Shown here: one piece after another, positions 42,403 to 50,461 of the stretch
How positions within the stretch are numbered: the stretch's first letter is position 1
How the letters are laid out: each line of letters starts with the position of its first letter
Origin: an uncultured Oscillospiraceae bacterium
GTDB lineage: Bacteria; Bacillota; Clostridia; Oscillospirales; Acutalibacteraceae
Length of the DNA stretch: 64,000 nt
Reading direction: 5' to 3'
Assembly: GCA_900543215.1 (NCBI GenBank)
Contig: UQQR01000003.1
Coordinates: forward strand, 21,916-85,915
Notes under the pieces: model-generated
What the model was told of the DNA's origin: nothing
Database searches by the model: none
The model's input: only the letters and a program-made list of their open reading frames with translations
Made by a program: the position numbers and the translations under genes

Positions 42403-43074
42403 TTAAAATCCGTCCTTTGTCGCCCTTCCGTCGCCCGAAACGGGGATTTTATCGCCCAAAAACGCAGGCTCCGGCTTTGCTATGCACTTAAAAAAATCCT
42501 TATCTCTTGCAAGAATTTCCCTTATTTCTCTTTTAAGCTGACCGCCGTATTTATTTAGATTTGCGGACACTCCGCATGCCTTGACTCCGAGCTTTTCGGA
42601 AACATACAGCGCTCTGTAAAGATGGTATTTCTGGCTGACAATTATAATACTATTTGCCTCAAACACCTTTTTTGCGCGGTACACGCTGTCATAGGTGGAA
42701 AAGCCTGCGTGGTCCATAAATATATCCTCTTCGGGAACGCCCCTTTCGACGGCAAACAGCCTCATTGTATTTACTTCGTCATAATCGGAACTGCCGTGGT
42801 CGCCGCTCATAATTATTTTTTTCGCCGTTCCCTTTTTGTAAAGCTCAATTCCCGTAAGCAGTCTGTCTCGAAGCATAGGGGTAGGCTTTCCGTTCCTCAC
42901 GCCTGCGCCTAAAATAAGTATACAGTCGGCAGTGTCCGTTTTCAAATCCTCCGCTTTCAAAATACCGCTCTTTGTTTTTCTTACAATATAAAAATTTATT
43001 AAAAGCGCCGCGGCAATAAGCACCGCCGCCGCTGTAAGGAATACCTTAACTGTATTTCCGAATATCCTTTTCAT
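42403..43074 (-). CDS. SanA/YdcF-type (DUF218) membrane protein
   Basis: A 223-residue protein anchored by one N-terminal membrane helix (VKVFLTAAAVLIAAALLINF), with an outside DUF218 domain. ILILGAGVRNGKPTPMLRDRL, MSGDHGS and IIIVSQKYHLYRALYV are the family motifs; the SanA subgroup affects envelope permeability and vancomycin sensitivity in Enterobacteria. ATG 43074 overlaps the yigZ stop by 4 bp, so it is preferred to a longer upstream frame. The exact substrate is unknown. Confidence 0.9.
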   Translation of the reverse strand: MKRIFGNTVKVFLTAAAVLIAAALLINFYIVRKTKSGILKAEDLKTDTADCILILGAGVRNGKPTPMLRDRLLTGIELYKKGTAKKIIMSGDHGSSDYDEVNTMRLFAVERGVPEEDIFMDHAGFSTYDSVYRAKKVFEANSIIIVSQKYHLYRALYVSEKLGVKACGVSANLNKYGGQLKREIREILARDKDFFKCIAKPEPAFLGDKIPVSGDGRATKDGF

Positions 43075-43718
43075 ATTTCTACACCAACCTCTGTCGCAAT
43101 ACTTTTCTGTCCTATTTCGGCTGCGGTAAGCCTTGCGCAAAAATCCTCACTAAGACCTTTAAGAAAGCCGTCCTTTTTATCATCCGGCAAAAAGAAGTAA
43201 ATATCCACAAATTCCCCGTACTTACTGTCAGTCACCGTTCCGCCGTTTGCCCTTATCAATCTGTCCAGGCTTTCCGTTTCGGCATACGAGCAGGTGCAGG
43301 AAAAAACCGTACACGGCAGCATTACAGCCTTCTTTGCCGCCGAGAGCGCGTCTTTAAGCGCCTTTGAATATGCCCGTACAAGTCCGCCCGTGCCGAGCAA
43401 AACGCCGCCGAAATATCTTGTAACTACCGCACAGACATCTTTTATATCCTCACCGTCAATAATATCAAGCATTGGCTTGCCTGCGGTGCCGTGCGGCTCG
43501 CCGTCGTCCGAAAAACGCTTTACCGCACCGCCGCAAACGGAATATGCATAGCAGTTATGTCTGGCGTCCCTGTTTTCACTGCGAATCTTATTTATAAAGC
43601 GGGCGGCTTCCTCCTCGGTCTCACAGTGTGTAAGGACCGCTATAAAGCGAGATCGCTTTTCGCTGTACTCTGCGGAGGATTCCCCAGTTACCGTTACATA
43701 TTCTGCCGTTTGCTCCAC
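43071..43718 (-). CDS. YigZ/IMPACT family protein
   Basis: A 215-residue protein: N-terminal UPF0029 (IMPACT) domain with IRSENRDARHNCYAYS and DDGEPHGTAGKPML, and a C-terminal DUF1949 domain. Related eukaryotic IMPACT regulates translation via GCN1; in bacteria a role in translation-stress response or proline metabolism is suggested but not settled. It is coupled to the SanA-like gene by the 4-bp overlap. Confidence 0.92.
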   Translation of the reverse strand: MEQTAEYVTVTGESSAEYSEKRSRFIAVLTHCETEEEAARFINKIRSENRDARHNCYAYSVCGGAVKRFSDDGEPHGTAGKPMLDIIDGEDIKDVCAVVTRYFGGVLLGTGGLVRAYSKALKDALSAAKKAVMLPCTVFSCTCSYAETESLDRLIRANGGTVTDSKYGEFVDIYFFLPDDKKDGFLKGLSEDFCARLTAAEIGQKSIATEVGVEI

Positions 43719-43748
43719 TCTCCCTTTTTAAAACAAAATTAAAAAAAT

Positions 43749-43776
43749 CCGCAGCCCAACTGTAACGGGACTGCGG
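43749..43776 (-). terminator. Terminator after rpmE
   Basis: CCGCAG/CTGCGG with GGG/CCC extension and a one-base bulge, followed on the minus strand by ATTTTTTTAATTTTG. Confidence 0.85.
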
Positions 43777-43791
43777 AGTAAAAGGTTATGA

Positions 43792-43992
43792 TTAATCCAT
43801 ATTGAAACGCTTTTTAAATCTGTCAACACGGCCACCGGTGTCTACCAACTTCTGCTTACCGGTAAAAAACGGATGACATTTAGAACAAATATCCAAACGG
43901 ATATCTTTTTTAGTTGAGCGTGTCTCGAACTCCGCACCGCAAGCGCATTTTATAGTAACCTTTTCATACTGCGGATGAATACCTTCCTTCAT
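43792..43992 (-). CDS. rpmE: 50S ribosomal protein L31, zinc-binding type
   Basis: A 66-residue protein. ATG 43992 (MKEGIHPQYEKV) is the family start; the 63-bp longer frame is rejected. KCACGAEFETRST and ICSKCHPFFTGKQ give the C-x-C ... C-x2-C zinc site, so this is the C+ form that can serve as a zinc store and is often replaced by a C- form under zinc starvation. No C- paralogue is in the window. It lies 68 bp after spoIIR. Confidence 0.96.
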   Translation of the reverse strand: MKEGIHPQYEKVTIKCACGAEFETRSTKKDIRLDICSKCHPFFTGKQKLVDTGGRVDRFKKRFNMD

Positions 43993-44060
43993 CGTCGTCA
44001 CCCCTTTCAAACTCGATAACATATGGAGTATAACACATCTTTTGACAAAATGCAAGCATT

Positions 44061-44684
44061 TTATTTGCGGGAAATAAATTTCTTGAAATCCTCGTATATT
44101 TCAACCGCCTTAAATTTTGCCACATATTTTTTCGGATGCTCCGCAATCATAGCTCCTGCTTCGGTCGTGCTGTCGGAAAGCTCGGCGTCGGGAGCCGCCG
44201 CAGGCAAGCACACCGCAGGGAAGATAACGCACCACCAATTTTTACCTTCTCCGTTTCCGAGCCTTATTATAAGCGAGCGATAATTACCGGCAGGAAGCGT
44301 AAATGTATCGTATTCCCTTGTTTCAAAATAGCTGTTTCCCACCTCTGCCGACGCGGTATAGCCAAACCCGTTTTCCGAAAGCACCGAATTTGCACAGGCG
44401 GTAATTTTATCTAAGCTTTGGCAAGCAAGCTTTTCAGCCTCGGCAAGGCTTGTCCCGTCGGCGAATATTTCGGAGGTCTCCCTTAATATTCTGTCCCTTA
44501 CCGCAAGCTTAACCGCCTGATCCTCCTTGCTGTCCGAATTTGCGATTATATGTAACCGCAGAACATTCCCTCTTAAATCATCGCAGGCGGCGTCAAAATG
44601 CGCCATTGAAAGAAACACGGCACACATAAGTCCGAAAAGCAGCGACAGCTCCGCCGCGCGGCGTGAAATTTTTTTATTAAGCAT
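44061..44684 (-). CDS. spoIIR: Stage II sporulation protein R
   Basis: A 207-residue secreted forespore signal that activates the SpoIIGA protease and so releases sigma-E in the mother cell. An N-terminal membrane or signal segment (about 11-27, ELSLLFGLMCAVFLSMA) is followed by LRLHIIANSDSKEDQ, the conserved family start, and WWCVIFPAVCLP near the middle-end. The gene marks the organism as a spore-former. Its Shine-Dalgarno GGAG is within a 9-bp inverted repeat (44688-44733), suggesting translational control. In Bacillus it is made under sigma-F. Confidence 0.95.
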   Translation of the reverse strand: MLNKKISRRAAELSLLFGLMCAVFLSMAHFDAACDDLRGNVLRLHIIANSDSKEDQAVKLAVRDRILRETSEIFADGTSLAEAEKLACQSLDKITACANSVLSENGFGYTASAEVGNSYFETREYDTFTLPAGNYRSLIIRLGNGEGKNWWCVIFPAVCLPAAAPDAELSDSTTEAGAMIAEHPKKYVAKFKAVEIYEDFKKFISRK

Positions 44685-44687
44685 AAC

Positions 44688-44733
44688 AAAAGCTCCTTTA
44701 TTTCTTTTGTAAAGAATATTGACGGGAGCTTTT
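44688..44733 (-). promoter_or_regulatory. Hairpin covering the spoIIR Shine-Dalgarno sequence
   Basis: Minus-strand AAAAGCTCC (44725-44733) is complementary to GGAGCTTTT (44688-44696), which contains the spoIIR SD GGAG, 9 bases before the ATG. An inner TTCTTT-ACA-AAAGAA stem lies between. The whole sits in the 53-bp gap between ispE and spoIIR. Confidence 0.6.
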
Positions 44734-44737
44734 CGTT

Positions 44738-45577
44738 TTATTCAATTATTAAGGATTTTTCGGTAGGCTCGCAAAGATAAGCGGCTATACCTTTGCTTGA
44801 CAGTAGCTCCTTTGCCCTCTCTGCGGCTGTTTTTTCTTTAAACACCGCAAATCTCGCCGGTCCGCTGCCCGAAAGACCTGCGGCGTCCGTGCCGAGAGCG
44901 TTAACGGTCTTTAAAATATCCGAATTTTTCCAAAGTATTTCGAACGAATTGGAAAGGGAGCTTAAAAGCATATCCGTGTTGCCGTTTTCTATCGCTTTGA
45001 CCGTTTTTTCTATATCGGGCTTTATATATTCGGTTTTATCAAGCCTTGAAAACATCTCGCCCGTAGAGGGCTTTCCGTCTGCCTTTATTATAACGAAATA
45101 AACTTTAGGCATCGCATTAAGTCTTGCAAGCCTTTCGCCTATTCCCTTTGCCCTTGCCGTTCCGCCCGATATTAAAAACGGCACATCCGCTCCGAGCTTT
45201 ACAGCCAGTGAGCAAAGCTCCATTTCGGTAAGGCCTGCATTGTAGAGCCTGTTCATACCGGAAAGAACCGCCGCTGCGTCTGCACTGCCGCCGCCCAGCC
45301 CCGCGGCAATCGGTATCCTTTTTTCGGTTCTTATGTACGCTCCGCCTGTCCCGACTGCCTCTGAAAACAGCATTGCCGCCTTGTATTCAATGCTTTCCTC
45401 CTGTGCAAAGGGAGTGCCGTCAATTTTAATTTCCGCAGCCTTTTCAATATACACCGTATCGCTTAAATCAACGCTCTGCATTACGGTATCAAGCTCGTGG
45501 TAGCCGTCGGGTCTTCTGCCGATAACCGAGAGAGCCAAATTGATTTTAGCGCAGGCGGTAATTTTAAGCCTGTCCAT
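44738..45577 (-). CDS. ispE: 4-diphosphocytidyl-2-C-methyl-D-erythritol kinase
   Basis: A 279-residue GHMP kinase of the MEP pathway to isoprenoid precursors. The N-terminal ACAKINLALSVIGRRPDGYHELDTV and the ATP-binding PIAAGLGGGSADAAA are diagnostic; the third motif is AAGLSGSGPARFAVF. Length is normal. It overlaps the VanZ-like gene by 14 bp and precedes spoIIR on the minus strand. Confidence 0.97.
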   Translation of the reverse strand: MDRLKITACAKINLALSVIGRRPDGYHELDTVMQSVDLSDTVYIEKAAEIKIDGTPFAQEESIEYKAAMLFSEAVGTGGAYIRTEKRIPIAAGLGGGSADAAAVLSGMNRLYNAGLTEMELCSLAVKLGADVPFLISGGTARAKGIGERLARLNAMPKVYFVIIKADGKPSTGEMFSRLDKTEYIKPDIEKTVKAIENGNTDMLLSSLSNSFEILWKNSDILKTVNALGTDAAGLSGSGPARFAVFKEKTAAERAKELLSSKGIAAYLCEPTEKSLIIE

Positions 45578-46286
45578 TGTTTTCCTCCCAAAGACCGAAG
45601 GTAAGCCTGTTTACAGCCTTGCCGACCGCCTTTATTTTTAAAATCCCGTACATAAGCATTGCGCCGCCCGTGTTGAGTATTACATCGTCAATATCGCTCG
45701 ATCCCGTCAGGAATACAAATTGCAAAGTTTCAACAAGTATTACCGAAAGCAAAACAGCGATAAACACTCGGTGCCACTTTGAAAAATACTTAAAGAGCAA
45801 AACAAGGAAAAATGGGAGCGGCATAAACGCCGCAAGATTTCCAAGCAAATTTTCAAGCGCCGCCGATACGGGCAACGCGTCGTTTTTTATCGCGTTGATA
45901 AAAAGCCTTACCGTCGCAAACGGAATTAAATTTATATTGTTCTTTAAATAATTATCAAACGCTTCCCTGCTCCAGTTGTAGATATTAAATATGTTCCTGC
46001 CGAGACTGTCGTCTATAAGCGTGAAATCCACTAAAACCATAATGTAAAAAACAAAAATACAGATAAGCGTGTCTTTAATAAGCTTTCTTCTTTTATTCCC
46101 CGCTGTCACGGACGCCCTTACGGCGGACGCCGAATAGCCGAATATTACCGCTGAAAAGCCTGCCGCTATTTTTTCTCCGTGGGCGAAATAGACGATACCG
46201 AATATATGCGCCGCCATAGCCGTAAGACAAGCAAACGAAGCGGCGTAAAGCGCGGCTTCGGCAATTTTTAAATATTTGCGGTTCAA
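45564..46286 (-). CDS. VanZ-like membrane protein
   Basis: A 240-residue polytopic protein with about six membrane segments. IPFATVRLFINAIKNDA, NLLGNLAAFMPLPFFLVLL and ETLQFVFLTGSSDIDDVILNTGGAMLMYG are the VanZ-family core. VanZ lowers teicoplanin sensitivity in enterococci, but most chromosomal copies have no known role. It overlaps ispE (14 bp) and follows the polysaccharide deacetylase gene by 20 bp, so an envelope connection is likely. Confidence 0.88.
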   Translation of the reverse strand: MNRKYLKIAEAALYAASFACLTAMAAHIFGIVYFAHGEKIAAGFSAVIFGYSASAVRASVTAGNKRRKLIKDTLICIFVFYIMVLVDFTLIDDSLGRNIFNIYNWSREAFDNYLKNNINLIPFATVRLFINAIKNDALPVSAALENLLGNLAAFMPLPFFLVLLFKYFSKWHRVFIAVLLSVILVETLQFVFLTGSSDIDDVILNTGGAMLMYGILKIKAVGKAVNRLTFGLWEENNGQA

Positions 46287-46306
46287 AATATCACATCTTT
46301 TCAGGT

Positions 46307-47317
46307 TCAGTTATTTATATTACGGTGGTGGTATCCGTAGGTTTCGGGAACGATTTTGTCAAACGAATAACCCATTTTCATAAGCCCCTCTATTATTTCG
46401 GGCAGAGCCTCCACGGTAGTTGTTTTAGCCTTGGTATCGTGCATAAGAACGCAAGCTGAATTTTTGTCCTTGGCGCCGTTTAATACATTGTTTCTTATAA
46501 AGGTGTAGCTCGGAGTAACCGAATTGGCGTCGCCCGAGCCGACATTCCAGTCATAGTAGGAATATCCCTTTTCCTGCGTCAGTACGGTAAGCTGTGACAT
46601 AATTCCTTTGCAGTAGCTTATACTCACCTTATTACTGCTTCCGCCCGGGAAGCGTATAATTTTAGGCTCGTACCCTAAAATATCTCTCACCCTGTCGGAT
46701 ATCATCCGCAAATCCTCAAAATAAGCGTCCGTATTCGAATAAATTTTACCGTAATTATGCGAATAGCTGTGTAGTCCTACCGAATGTCCCTCATCGGCAA
46801 TATTTTTTACATACTCAAGCTTATCTGTGTTAATAACAAAAAAGGTCGCCTTTATTCCGTATCGATGGAGTATATCCAAAATTTTAAGGGTGTTTTCGGA
46901 GGGTCCGTCGTCAAATGTAAGATAACAGACCCTGCGCCCGTCGGGATTTTGTGCCTGAGCGGAGGCGGCGAGTCTTCGCGCCTCCGCTTCGGCTTTCTTC
47001 TTTGCGCTTAAGGTTTCGATTTTCTTCTTAAGCGCCGCATTTTCTTCCTCTGTCTTTTTTCTTTCGGCTTGTTCGGCTTCAAGCTGAGCCTTAATTTCAC
47101 CGTTTATTCTGTCCTTTTCGGCAATATCCGCTTCCAGCTCCGATATTGTACCGTCAGCCGAGCTTATTCGGCTTTTATTAGCGGCAATCTCGGCGTCTGC
47201 CGCCTTTATACTGTCGTTATTTCTTTTAATAAATATCAGTGAAAAAACGAGCGCCGCCGTCAGAATAAGAATAACGAGGGAGAAAATAACAGTCTGTATA
47301 GATACGGTCTTTTTCAA
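46307..47317 (-). CDS. Membrane-anchored polysaccharide deacetylase with coiled coil
   Basis: A 336-residue protein: membrane anchor (about 9-29, VIFSLVILILTAALVFSLIF), a coiled coil rich in A, E and K (about 32-120) and a NodB domain (about 128-330). CYLTFDDGPSENT carries the metal-binding D-D, HSYSHNYGKIY the H-x3-H ligands, and RFPGGSSNKVS the catalytic arginine region. It likely removes N-acetyl groups from peptidoglycan or another exported glycan outside the cell. It starts a minus-strand unit with the VanZ-like gene, ispE and spoIIR. Confidence 0.92.
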   Translation of the reverse strand: MKKTVSIQTVIFSLVILILTAALVFSLIFIKRNNDSIKAADAEIAANKSRISSADGTISELEADIAEKDRINGEIKAQLEAEQAERKKTEEENAALKKKIETLSAKKKAEAEARRLAASAQAQNPDGRRVCYLTFDDGPSENTLKILDILHRYGIKATFFVINTDKLEYVKNIADEGHSVGLHSYSHNYGKIYSNTDAYFEDLRMISDRVRDILGYEPKIIRFPGGSSNKVSISYCKGIMSQLTVLTQEKGYSYYDWNVGSGDANSVTPSYTFIRNNVLNGAKDKNSACVLMHDTKAKTTTVEALPEIIEGLMKMGYSFDKIVPETYGYHHRNINN

Positions 47318-47444
47318 AGCAATTTCCTTTCTGTTAAAATATCCGCAAAACGCGCAAGATTATTTTAACACATTACTCCACAAAAATATATAATTATTTT
47401 TAACGGAAATTATTATTCCATTAGGGAAATACTTAATAATTTTG

Positions 47445-47473
47445 TTGCTAAATCTTAATTTTAATGGTATAAT
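47445..47473 (+). promoter_or_regulatory. Promoter of the degV-like gene
   Basis: TTGCTA (47445-47450), 17-bp spacer, TATAAT (47468-47473). Confidence 0.75.
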
Positions 47474-47502
47474 AGCTTTATTAATTTTTTGGGGGAATAT
47501 TT

Positions 47503-48360
47503 TTGGCTTCTGATATCGTAATAACCAGTGACAGTACAACAGATTTAAGTCCCGAATTAAGAGAACGGTATAATATTTCGGTAGCTCCGCTCGGAATAAC
47601 TCTCGGAGATAAGGTCTACACAGACGGCGTTGACATAACGCCCGACGATATTTACGCCCATCACGCCAAAACAGGCGAACTGCCTAAAACCACGGCGACA
47701 AATGTGGGCGACTGCCTTGATTTTTTTAAGAAATTCACGGATGAAGGCAAGACTGTAATTCACTTTACAATAAGCTCGGATATGTCATCAACCTACAACA
47801 ACGCCTGCATAGCCGCAAGCGAGCTTGAAAATGTATATGTAATCGATACAAAAAACCTCTCCACCGGCGGCGGACTTCTTGTTGTTGCCGCGGCAGAAAT
47901 GCTCCGTGACGGACTTTCAGCCGAGGAAATAGTTAGAAAGTCGACAGAACTTATACCCTGTGTTGACGCCTCGTTCGTTATAGACAGCCTTGAATATTTA
48001 TATAAGGGCGGCCGCTGCTCGGCTCTTGCCATGTTCGGCGCAAACCTTTTAAAGCTTAAGCCCTGTATTCAAGTGAAAAACGGTAAAATGGATGTTTCGA
48101 AAAAATACCGCGGAAAATTTGAGGATGTTTTAAAGCAGTACATAACCGAAAAGGCAGAGGATTATTCGGACATTGTGCTTGACCGTGTGTTTATAACACA
48201 CGCGGGCTGCGACCCCGAGGTTGCAAAAAATGCGGCGGAGCTTGCAAAAAAGCTCGCCCCGTTCAAAGAGGTATTTATAACAAGAGCAGGCTGTACCGTT
48301 TCCTCGCACTGCGGCGCAAACACGCTCGGAATTTTGTTTATAAGAAAATCACCCATCTGA
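47503..48360 (+). CDS. DegV-family fatty-acid-binding protein
   Basis: A 285-residue DegV (FakB-like) protein. The start is TTG 47503 with GGGGGAA about 7 bp upstream. IVITSDSTTDLSPELRERY and ISSDMSSTYNNACIA hold the Ser/Thr residues that bind the fatty-acid carboxylate, and DSLEYLYKGGRCSA is conserved. FakB proteins present fatty acids to the kinase FakA for use in phospholipid synthesis; no fakA gene is near. It stands alone with its own promoter. Confidence 0.93.
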   Translation: MASDIVITSDSTTDLSPELRERYNISVAPLGITLGDKVYTDGVDITPDDIYAHHAKTGELPKTTATNVGDCLDFFKKFTDEGKTVIHFTISSDMSSTYNNACIAASELENVYVIDTKNLSTGGGLLVVAAAEMLRDGLSAEEIVRKSTELIPCVDASFVIDSLEYLYKGGRCSALAMFGANLLKLKPCIQVKNGKMDVSKKYRGKFEDVLKQYITEKAEDYSDIVLDRVFITHAGCDPEVAKNAAELAKKLAPFKEVFITRAGCTVSSHCGANTLGILFIRKSPI

Positions 48361-48373
48361 TTTTCCGTCATAG

Positions 48374-48461
48374 TATATAGCAGGGGTCAAAAAGGGATAT
48401 CCCGAAAATCGGCGACAGCAGCTTACTGTCTTTAGATTACCGATAAACCCCTTGATATATA
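48374..48461 (+). ncRNA. Candidate structured RNA of unknown class
   Basis: A nested set of stems in the convergent gap between the degV-like and GNAT genes: an outer TATATA/TATATA (48374-48379 with 48456-48461) and AGGGGT/ACCCCT (48382-48387 with 48447-48452); inside it GGG-ATAT-CCC (48394-48403), ATCGG/CCGAT (48408-48412 with 48440-48444) and within that GACAG/CTGTC (48414-48418 with 48426-48430). A terminator follows at once. The fold is a three-way junction of about 90 bases. I could not match it to a riboswitch I know. The strand is chosen because the terminator then lies at its 3' end. Confidence 0.45.
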
Positions 48462-48487
48462 AGAGCGACCGTTTTTACGGCCGCTCT
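48462..48487. terminator. Terminator between the degV-like and GNAT genes
   Basis: AGAGCG-ACCGT pairs with ACGGC-CGCTCT (one A-C mismatch) with loop TTTT, then CATTTTTT on the plus strand. Confidence 0.85.
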
Positions 48488-48493
48488 CATTTT

Positions 48494-48985
48494 TTAAAGT
48501 TCTATGTAATACGGGCAAATATCGGCATACTTCCCGTTTTGGAGTCTGAAGCCGCCCGGTATAGTTCCGAGCTGTTTAAAGCCTATTCTTTCGTACAGAT
48601 GTCTTGCGTGCAGATTGTCAGCAACCACGGCGTTAAACTGCATTATTTTAAAGCCTGCCTTTTTCGCCTCGGAAAGCGAATCAAGCACCAATTTTTCACC
48701 TATGTGAAGTCCCCTGCTGTCAGCCGCTACCGCATAGCTTGCATTGCTTATGTGTCCGCACCTGCCTACATTGTTCGGATGAAGTATATACATACCGAAA
48801 ATTTTACCCGTAGCCTTGTCCTCGGCTACGCCGCAGTGGGTTTGCGCCATAAAAAACTCTCTGCCCGCGGTCTCGTCAAGCTCATTCTCCTGCGGAAAAG
48901 CAACGCCGTCCCGAACCACACGGTTCCAAATTTCAATCATTTCCGCTATATCCCTATCTTCGTATTTCCTGACACTGACTTCCAT
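48494..48985 (-). CDS. GNAT-family N-acetyltransferase
   Basis: A 163-residue acetyl-CoA-dependent acyltransferase. The start MEVSVRKYEDRDIAEMIEIW is typical; the acetyl-CoA loop is VAADSRGLHIGEKLVLDSL (R-G-x-x-I-G), and ARHLYERIGFKQLGTIPGGF is the C-terminal Y-x-x-x-G-F motif. The FMAQTHCGVAEDKATGKIFG strand pattern fits the group often labelled 'phosphinothricin-type'. The acceptor is unknown. It converges on the degV-like gene across the structured-RNA gap. Confidence 0.9.
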   Translation of the reverse strand: MEVSVRKYEDRDIAEMIEIWNRVVRDGVAFPQENELDETAGREFFMAQTHCGVAEDKATGKIFGMYILHPNNVGRCGHISNASYAVAADSRGLHIGEKLVLDSLSEAKKAGFKIMQFNAVVADNLHARHLYERIGFKQLGTIPGGFRLQNGKYADICPYYIEL

Positions 48986-49048
48986 AATTTCGCCGTCTTT
49001 CCTGTTTTTATCATTATTTTAACAGAACAGAACTTAAAAAACAATAAG

Positions 49049-49077
49049 TTGACATTTGATTTAAATTATAATATTAT
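49049..49077 (+). promoter_or_regulatory. Promoter of the MATE exporter
   Basis: TTGACA (49049-49054), 17-bp spacer, TATTAT (49072-49077). Confidence 0.75.
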
Positions 49078-49107
49078 CGTCATTACAACCTATGAAGGAG
49101 AAGAATA

Positions 49108-50430
49108 ATGCAATTATCAGGTCATTTTGGGTTCAGACGGCTTTTAAAATACACCGTTCCATCAATAATTATGATAATATTTACATCCGTTTACGGTGTG
49201 GTAGACGGTTTTTTTGTTTCGAATTACACAGGAAAAACCTCGTTTGCGGCGGTTAATTTTATAATGCCCGTGCTTATGATTTTGGGCTGTCTGGGCTTTA
49301 TGTTCGGCACAGGCGGCAGCGCGGTCATCTCGAAAACAATGGGCGAGGGCGACCGTAAAAAAGCAAGCGAGATATTTACATTTATCGTTATTGCCTCGGC
49401 TGTGCTCGGCACGGCGCTTGCCGTAATAGGAATGTTTGTATTAAAGCCGTTGGCAGTTTTGTTCGGCGCCGACGGCAAGCTGTTGACAGACAGCGTGTTT
49501 TACGGAAAAATAATCCTTGCGGCGCTGCCCTTTTATGTTTTACAGTTTGAATTTCAATGTCTTTTCGCCACTGCCGGCAAGCCTAAGCTCGGACTTTTTG
49601 TAACCGCCGCCGCGGGAATTGCTAATATGGTGCTTGATGCGCTTTTTGTCGCGGTGTTGAAATGGGGTCTCGGCGGAGCCGCCGCCGCAACCGCAATAAG
49701 CCAGGTTTTGGGCGGAATAATTCCCGTAATATATTTCGCGCGGAAAAACACAAGCCTTTTACGGTTTGTAAAATTCCGTTTTGACGGCAAGGTGCTGCTT
49801 AAAACCTGCACCAACGGCTCGTCAGAGCTTATGAGCAATATTTCTATGTCCGTTGTAAGTATGCTTTACAATGTACAACTTATGAAATACGCGGGCGAAA
49901 ACGGAGTTGCCGCTTACGGCGTGCTTATGTATGTAAGTATGATCTTTCAGGCGGTGTTTATCGGGTATTCGGTTGGAAGCGCCCCGATCATAGGCTACAA
50001 TTACGGTGCGCAGAATCACAGCGAGTTAAAGGGCCTTTTGAAAAACGGTTTCCTGTTTATCGGAATTTGCGCTGTTTTTATGTTTGCCGCAGGTGAGCTG
50101 CTTTCAAGACCGCTTTCGCTTATGTTTGTCGGCTATGATGAAGAATTGCTTGATATGACTGCGCACGCATTTTCGATATTCTCATTTTCGTTTTTGCTTT
50201 CGGGCTTCTCGATATTCGGCTCGTCCTACTTTACCGCCCTTAACGACGGGCTTACCTCCGCTCTAATTTCGTTTTTAAGAACTCTTGTCTTTCAAATTGC
50301 GGCGGTTCTCTTGTTTCCGATTATTTTCGACCTCGACGGAATTTGGTTTTCCATTGTCGCCGCGGAAATTATGTCGGTAACGGTAACAATGCTGTTCTTA
50401 ATTTTAAAACGAAAAAAATACGGATATTAA
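49108..50430 (+). CDS. MATE-family multidrug/cation antiporter
   Basis: A 440-residue membrane protein with 12 helices in two related halves. VYGVVDGFFVSNYTG, FGTGGSAVISKTMGEGD (half 1) and YSVGSAPIIGYNYGAQNHSEL (half 2, the matching motif) are diagnostic of MATE. Such transporters expel drugs or metabolites against Na+ or H+; the substrate here is not known. RBS GAAGGAGAAG is strong. Its terminator also serves the converging rnf operon. Confidence 0.93.
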   Translation: MQLSGHFGFRRLLKYTVPSIIMIIFTSVYGVVDGFFVSNYTGKTSFAAVNFIMPVLMILGCLGFMFGTGGSAVISKTMGEGDRKKASEIFTFIVIASAVLGTALAVIGMFVLKPLAVLFGADGKLLTDSVFYGKIILAALPFYVLQFEFQCLFATAGKPKLGLFVTAAAGIANMVLDALFVAVLKWGLGGAAAATAISQVLGGIIPVIYFARKNTSLLRFVKFRFDGKVLLKTCTNGSSELMSNISMSVVSMLYNVQLMKYAGENGVAAYGVLMYVSMIFQAVFIGYSVGSAPIIGYNYGAQNHSELKGLLKNGFLFIGICAVFMFAAGELLSRPLSLMFVGYDEELLDMTAHAFSIFSFSFLLSGFSIFGSSYFTALNDGLTSALISFLRTLVFQIAAVLLFPIIFDLDGIWFSIVAAEIMSVTVTMLFLILKRKKYGY

Positions 50431-50460
50431 AAAGAAACCGAGCTTACGCTCGGTTTCTTT
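50431..50460. terminator. Bidirectional terminator between the MATE gene and rnfB
   Basis: AAAGAAACCGAGC/GCTCGGTTTCTTT perfect 13-bp stem with loop TTAC and T runs both ways. Confidence 0.93.
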
Positions 50461-50461
50461 T

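Noticed and set aside
43140..43718. Long upstream extension of the SanA-like reading frame inside yigZ
   Set aside because: The overlapped start would place non-hydrophobic residues before the membrane helix; ATG 43074 with a 4-bp overlap is better.
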